From a bacterium (lineage in GTDB: Bacteria; Spirochaetota; JAHITG01), in the NCBI GenBank assembly GCA_028711675.1, contig JAQTRT010000101.1:1-9720 (forward strand): DNA of 9,720 nt, written 5' to 3'. Position numbers and translations under genes: made by a program. The notes below the pieces were generated by a model. That model worked only from the letters and a program-made list of their open reading frames with translations, ran no database searches and had not been told where the DNA came from. Of this stretch, positions 6,256 to 9,720 are shown piece by piece. Each line of letters opens with the position of its first letter. Positions within the stretch are counted from its first letter, which is position 1.

Positions 6256-7415
6256 ACGTCCTCTTTATCATTCTGGCGGCTGGACAAGGCAGACGTTTCG
6301 GCTTGAATGACAATAAGCTTTTCTATCCGGTCAACGGGAGACCGGTCCTTTCTTATTTACTGGACCGGCTCCAGAAGACCAAGGCCGTCTCCCGGATCAT
6401 CATTACGGCAAGGCCTTCCGACTTCCCGCGCTTCCGAAAACTGATAAAAGAATACAGGGTCACAAAAGTGATTGGTCTGGTCAAAGGCGGGAAAGAACGG
6501 TATCTGTCCGTATTCAACACACTCAAATGGATCAAACGGAACATGCCCGTGCGTGACCTTATCGTATGCATCCATGACGGTGCCAGACTGGTTGTCTCGG
6601 AAGGACTGGTCACGAGACTTATCCATTCACTGAAGAACCACCCGGGCATCATCCCTGTTATGAAGGTCCCGGATACGATCAAGGAGCTCAGGAACGGCTC
6701 CGTGGAAAAGACCATTCCCCGTGATCATTTATACAGTGTGCAGACCCCCCAGGTCTTTCCTTTCCGAATCCTGTTCGGATCGTATCAAAAGGCCGTACAC
6801 GACAGGATAAGAACAACGGATGATGCCGGAATACTTGAACACAGCCGCTACCGGGTCAAGGCCATCCAGGGTGAAATAAAGAACAGGAAACTCACTTATC
6901 AGGAGGACACCGACCTCATGTTCCATACGACCACCAGGACCGGGATCGGACTGGATGTACATGCTTTTGTTCAATCGCGTAAACTGATCCTGGGGAACGT
7001 TACGATACCGTACCGGCTCGGACTGGCCGGTCATTCCGATGCCGATGCCCTGCTCCACTCCATCATGGACGCTTTGCACGGCGCAGCCGGATTAAGGGAC
7101 ATCGGATATTATTATCCGGACAGGGAAAAACGTTATAAGAACATCAACAGCGCGCTCCTTCTCCGGAAGACCCTGAAGCTGATCAGAGAACGCCATTATT
7201 CCATTGTGAACGTTGATTCGGTCATCCTGGCCCAGGAACCCCGGATATCCCCCTATGTCGAAAAAATAAAGAAACGGTTGAGCCTGCTTCTGGATCTGGA
7301 CGAAGACCGTATCAGCATCAAGGCCACAACCACGGAAAACCTGGGATTCATCGGCCGCAAACAAGGTATCGCCTGCCAGACCATAGTACTGCTGGAACGG
7401 ACCGGACTGGCCTGA
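6252..7415 (+). CDS. ispDF: Bifunctional IspD/IspF enzyme of the MEP isoprenoid pathway
   Basis: This fusion carries two non-consecutive steps of the MEP pathway: IspD makes CDP-methylerythritol from MEP and CTP, and IspF cyclises the phosphorylated product to MEcPP. The IspD part (about 1-225) shows LAAGQGRRFG (8-17), Lys22, GGKERYLSV (79-87), HDGAR (109-113 region), PDTIKEL (140-146), the TIPRDHLYSVQTPQVF segment (154-169) and TDDAGILEH (189-197). The IspF part (about 229-387) shows metal ligands Asp235 and His237 in GLDVHAF, His261 in GHSDADALLHSIMDAL, GAAGLRDIG (277-285) and ATTTENLGFIGR (358-369). The linker is only a few residues. One oddity: the usual HD(G/A)ARP has Leu in place of Pro. 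The ATG overlaps the upstream stop (ATGA). The separate IspE kinase is not in the window. Both activities look intact. Confidence 0.95.
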   Translation: MNVLFIILAAGQGRRFGLNDNKLFYPVNGRPVLSYLLDRLQKTKAVSRIIITARPSDFPRFRKLIKEYRVTKVIGLVKGGKERYLSVFNTLKWIKRNMPVRDLIVCIHDGARLVVSEGLVTRLIHSLKNHPGIIPVMKVPDTIKELRNGSVEKTIPRDHLYSVQTPQVFPFRILFGSYQKAVHDRIRTTDDAGILEHSRYRVKAIQGEIKNRKLTYQEDTDLMFHTTTRTGIGLDVHAFVQSRKLILGNVTIPYRLGLAGHSDADALLHSIMDALHGAAGLRDIGYYYPDREKRYKNINSALLLRKTLKLIRERHYSIVNVDSVILAQEPRISPYVEKIKKRLSLLLDLDEDRISIKATTTENLGFIGRKQGIACQTIVLLERTGLA

Positions 7416-7550
7416 GATCAGCGTCCCTGTTACCCGGCCGGTCATGCTGTTACTGTCACGCTTATTCCTTAATAGACCCGGCATTAAAAATTTACTTTTC
7501 ATCTGGAAAGTATAATTTAATATATTATAATAAACGAAAAAGGGTACAGA
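7416..7550 (+). promoter_or_regulatory. ispDF-folE intergenic region with candidate folE promoter
   Basis: The left half of this 135-base gap is GC-rich. It holds a direct repeat CTGTTAC (7427-7433 and 7447-7453, exactly 20 bases apart) and between the copies the palindrome CCGGCCGG (7434-7441). The right half is AT-rich with two TATAAT hexamers (7511-7516 and 7526-7531); TGGAAA at 7504-7509 stands 16 bases before the second. TATAAT and ATTATA (7524-7529) also form an inverted repeat. AGGG (7541-7544) is a modest Shine-Dalgarno for folE. A promoter here is likely. No terminator for ispDF and no riboswitch fold that I recognise were seen. Confidence 0.4.
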
Positions 7551-8123
7551 ATGAAAAAGAAACAATTTAACCTTAAAAAGATCGAACGGTCGTTCCGGGA
7601 TATCATGGAAGCCCTGGGTCTCGACCTTAAAGATCCCAGCCTGAAGGAAACTCCGCGGCGCGTGGCTGAGATGTACAACGAGCTTTTTTGCGGTCTGCGG
7701 CTGAGCACGGACAAGATCATCAAAAAGTTCAGGACAGCGGAATACAACGAGATCATCCTCGTGAAGGATATTCCTCTTTATTCCGTATGCGAGCATCACT
7801 TCATTCCTTTTATAGGAAAGGCGCATGTGGGTTATATCCCCAAGAACGGGATCTATACAGGCCTGAGCAAGATCGTGCGTATCGTGGATGTTTTTGCCCG
7901 CAGGCCTCAGGTACAGGAAAGGCTCACTCAACAGATCGCGGATACACTGGTCAAGACGCTGAACCCCATAGGGGTTATCGTGGTCATTGAAGCCGAACAC
8001 CTCTGCATGTCCATGCGCGGCGTCCAGAAACCCGGGACCACGACCGTGACCTCGGCCCTGCGCGGGGCTTTCCAGAAAAAGCCGGAGACCAGGACAGAAG
8101 CCCTGAAATTGATCTATAAATAG
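7551..8123 (+). CDS. folE: GTP cyclohydrolase I
   Basis: This enzyme converts GTP to 7,8-dihydroneopterin triphosphate, the first committed step to folate and also a feeder for other pterins and deazapurines. At 190 residues it is typical of type I enzymes. Visible marks are KETPRRVAEMYNELF (32-46), the zinc site Cys80 and His83 in SVCEHH with Cys152 in EAEHLCMSMRGV, catalytic His82, the substrate loop GLSKIVRIVDVFARRPQVQE (104-123), and KPGTTTVTSALRGAF (160-174) near the end. The complete Cys-His-Cys zinc set makes this the canonical zinc-dependent FolE rather than the unrelated FolE2. It has its own candidate promoter and is followed after 14 bases by folD, so the pair forms a small pterin/one-carbon operon. 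Identity is very secure. Confidence 0.97.
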   Translation: MKKKQFNLKKIERSFRDIMEALGLDLKDPSLKETPRRVAEMYNELFCGLRLSTDKIIKKFRTAEYNEIILVKDIPLYSVCEHHFIPFIGKAHVGYIPKNGIYTGLSKIVRIVDVFARRPQVQERLTQQIADTLVKTLNPIGVIVVIEAEHLCMSMRGVQKPGTTTVTSALRGAFQKKPETRTEALKLIYK

Positions 8124-8126
8124 AAC

Positions 8127-8132
8127 AGAGGT
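8127..8132 (+). promoter_or_regulatory. Ribosome-binding site of folD
   Basis: AGAGGT lies 5 bases before the ATG at 8138, in the 14-base gap after the folE stop. It supports that start and cotranslation of folE and folD from one mRNA. Confidence 0.6.
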
Positions 8133-8137
8133 TAAGC

Positions 8138-9004
8138 ATGAACATCGACGGGAACAGTATAGCCGGGAAAATATTTTATGATATAGCCGCCGAAGTACGG
8201 GAATTCATAAAAAAAGGACTGCCGCCGCCCCACCTGGCCGTTATCCTGGTGGGCAATAACCCCGCTTCCGAGACCTATGTAAACATTAAAAAGAAACGCG
8301 CCACGGAATGCGGCATTGACTTTACCCTTCTCCACCTGCAAGAGGATACCCCGCAGGAGGAGCTCATTGCCAAGATCAGAGAGACCAGCAATAACCCGGC
8401 CGTGGACGGTCTGATCGTACAGGTGCCCCTTCCGAAAGGACTGGACGAAAAAAAAGCTCTCCAGGAGATATCACCGGACAAGGACGTAGACGGGCTCCAT
8501 CCGCTGAATATCGGCAGGCTGGTTCAGAACGAGGATTCACTCCTGCCCTGCACACCAGCCGGCATTATTGAGCTCATCCGGAGCACAGGCCGCGACCTGA
8601 ACGGCCTGAACACCGTTGTCGTAGGCCGGAGCAATATTGTAGGCAAACCGGTTTCCCTCCTCCTCTTGAAGGAGAACTGCACGGTCACCATCTGCCATTC
8701 CCGCACGAAAGACCTTCCCGGCATTATTAAAAAAGCCGATCTGCTCGTGGCGGCCATCGGCCGGCCGGAATTCATCAAAGGAGATTGGATCAAGGAAGGG
8801 GCTATCGTCATCGACGTAGGCACCAACCGCATAGAGGACAAGAGCAGAGAAAAAGGATATCGCCAGGTAGGTGATGTGGAATACCGGACCGCAAGCGGAC
8901 GGGCGTCCTATATCACGCCTTCACCGGGCGGGGTCGGTCCCATGACCGTGGCCATGCTCCTGAAGAATACGCTGAAAGTTTATAAAGAGCACCGTGCCCT
9001 TTAA
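8138..9004 (+). CDS. folD: Bifunctional methylenetetrahydrofolate dehydrogenase/methenyltetrahydrofolate cyclohydrolase
   Basis: FolD interconverts 5,10-methylene-THF and 10-formyl-THF in the cytoplasm, supplying one-carbon units for purines and initiator tRNA formylation. The 288-residue length is normal. The N-terminal catalytic domain has LAVILVGNNPASETYV (33-48) with Tyr47 and Lys51 (the YxxxK pair), Gln95 in VQVPLP, and Asp118 in DKDVDGLHP. The Rossmann domain has VVVGRSNIVGKPVS (160-173), CHSRT (186-190) and DVGTNR (226-231). The C-terminal PSPGGVGPMTVAML (261-274) is the second FolD signature. Cofactor choice between NADP and NAD is not decided by what I can see. Its stop lies 5 bases from the stop of the convergent peptidase gene. 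Identity is very secure. Confidence 0.97.
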   Translation: MNIDGNSIAGKIFYDIAAEVREFIKKGLPPPHLAVILVGNNPASETYVNIKKKRATECGIDFTLLHLQEDTPQEELIAKIRETSNNPAVDGLIVQVPLPKGLDEKKALQEISPDKDVDGLHPLNIGRLVQNEDSLLPCTPAGIIELIRSTGRDLNGLNTVVVGRSNIVGKPVSLLLLKENCTVTICHSRTKDLPGIIKKADLLVAAIGRPEFIKGDWIKEGAIVIDVGTNRIEDKSREKGYRQVGDVEYRTASGRASYITPSPGGVGPMTVAMLLKNTLKVYKEHRAL

Positions 9005-9009
9005 CGGAC

Positions 9010-9720
9010 TTACTGGATGGAACGCATAAAATCCGTATTGTATAATTCAGATACTTCTTCAATGCCTTCCGGGAGATAATCGACCGGATTGACCGGATAA
9101 TCCTTGATCCTGATCTCAAAATGAAGATGATAACCTGTTGAACGGCCTGTCTTCCCGACCAGACCGATCACCTGACTTTGCTGCACAGTGTCCCCTTGTT
9201 TTACCAGGATCTTCTCAAGATGGGCATAAAGAGTATGAAAATAATTCTCATGTTCGATCTTGATCACATAACCATAACCTGAACTATAGGTTGCGCTAAC
9301 GACCGTACCCTCAGCCGCGGCCATGATCTTGGTCCCCACAGGTGCGGCCAGATCGATACCGGCATGAAATTTCTTCCGCCACCCCCACTGCCTTAGACCG
9401 AAACCCGAGGAAATCCTGCTGTAAACAGGCCAGATGAAATGGCCTTTCCTGAGCTTCACTTCGATAACCTCTCCGTACCGCTGCAGATAGCTTTCTGTGA
9501 GGGGTATGAATAAAAAAGCCTTATATTTTAAATATGAACTGGCTGTTAGCCCATTCACGCTGGCCAGGAGACGGATATTGATACCGTACTGCCTCGATAT
9601 CCCGTACAAAGAATCGCCCTGCCGGACCATGTACCAGTACCCGTAATGATTATTGTACTTATCAATCACCAGACCGTTCCTCAGACGATAAACCCTTTTC
9701 ACGGCCCGGATCTCGTTGGT
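9010..9720 (-). CDS. LysM and M23-family peptidase, partial (N-terminus beyond right edge)
   Basis: This is an envelope-acting murein hydrolase or a regulator of one. Numbering is from a possible GTG at 9702, but the frame stays open to 9720 with no Shine-Dalgarno before that GTG and no signal peptide after it. I therefore treat the gene as truncated by the window, with its secretion signal outside. A LysM peptidoglycan-binding motif spans about 22-68 (MVRQGDSLYGISRQYGI then LLASVNGL). The M23 domain spans about 88-210 with zinc ligands His113 and Asp117 in HAGIDLAAPVG, His194 in HLHFE, and catalytic-site His161 in YAHLEK. A full set of ligands means it can be an active endopeptidase, unlike degenerate activators such as EnvC or NlpD. 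It converges on folD. The family is secure; the role in cell division or wall turnover is inferred. Confidence 0.92.
   Translation of the reverse strand, partial: TNEIRAVKRVYRLRNGLVIDKYNNHYGYWYMVRQGDSLYGISRQYGINIRLLASVNGLTASSYLKYKAFLFIPLTESYLQRYGEVIEVKLRKGHFIWPVYSRISSGFGLRQWGWRKKFHAGIDLAAPVGTKIMAAAEGTVVSATYSSGYGYVIKIEHENYFHTLYAHLEKILVKQGDTVQQSQVIGLVGKTGRSTGYHLHFEIRIKDYPVNPVDYLPEGIEEVSELYNTDFMRSIQ

Noticed and set aside
7416..7550. Possible tetrahydrofolate or preQ1 riboswitch before folE
   Set aside because: I could not recognise the conserved core or pseudoknot pairing of any such riboswitch. A covariance-model search would be needed, and a hit would change this view.
7092..8000. A 302-codon open frame on the - strand spanning the end of ispDF, the gap and most of folE
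   Set aside because: It is antisense to two enzymes with intact motifs, crosses a promoter-like gap, has no recognisable domain, and is a by-product of codon use on the + strand.
9700..9702. GTG at 9702 on the - strand as the true start of the M23 gene
   Set aside because: The frame continues open to the window edge, no Shine-Dalgarno precedes the GTG, and a signal peptide expected for this family would then be missing.

Overview
The window is a dense, moderate-GC stretch of bacterial chromosome that looks like core genome. It holds eleven protein genes, two of them cut by the window edges. Ten run on the + strand and one (9010-9720) runs on the - strand. No tRNA, rRNA, mobile element, CRISPR array or phage gene was seen. 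A complete MlaE-MlaF-MlaD lipid transporter and a LysM/M23 murein hydrolase point to a diderm (outer-membrane) bacterium. CarD, a YacL-type PIN-TRAM protein and a fused IspDF enzyme fit several non-model diderm phyla, such as deltaproteobacterial, spirochaete-like or candidate-phylum lineages. I cannot name the lineage from sequence alone.

Layout. 1-616 is the C-terminal part of the replicative helicase DnaB. 634-3197 encodes the inner-membrane part of an Mla/MCE phospholipid transporter: permease MlaE, ATPase MlaF and substrate-binding MlaD. radA (3201-4580, recombination ATPase) follows with only a 3-base gap, so dnaB-mlaE-mlaF-mlaD-radA looks like one operon. After a 74-base gap and a strong ribosome-binding site comes the CarD-family RNA polymerase-binding regulator (4655-5131). 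A 143-base AT-rich gap with a candidate promoter leads to a membrane-anchored PIN-TRAM protein (5275-6255). That gene overlaps ispDF by 4 bases; ispDF is a bifunctional enzyme of the MEP isoprenoid pathway (6252-7415).

A second AT-rich gap (7416-7550) with a candidate promoter precedes folE (GTP cyclohydrolase I) and folD (bifunctional methylene-THF dehydrogenase/cyclohydrolase), a small pterin/one-carbon operon. It converges, with only 5 bases between stop codons, on a LysM plus M23 peptidase gene whose N-terminus lies beyond the right edge.

How the genes relate: the window mixes housekeeping functions (replication and recombination, outer-membrane lipid homeostasis, rRNA-type transcription control, isoprenoid precursors, folate cofactors, wall remodelling). 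The order radA-carD-yacL-ispDF resembles the radA-disA-yacL-ispD-ispF block of Bacillus subtilis, with carD where disA would be. I found no convincing new biological system. The findings concern gene order, small intergenic signals and a few residue-level oddities.
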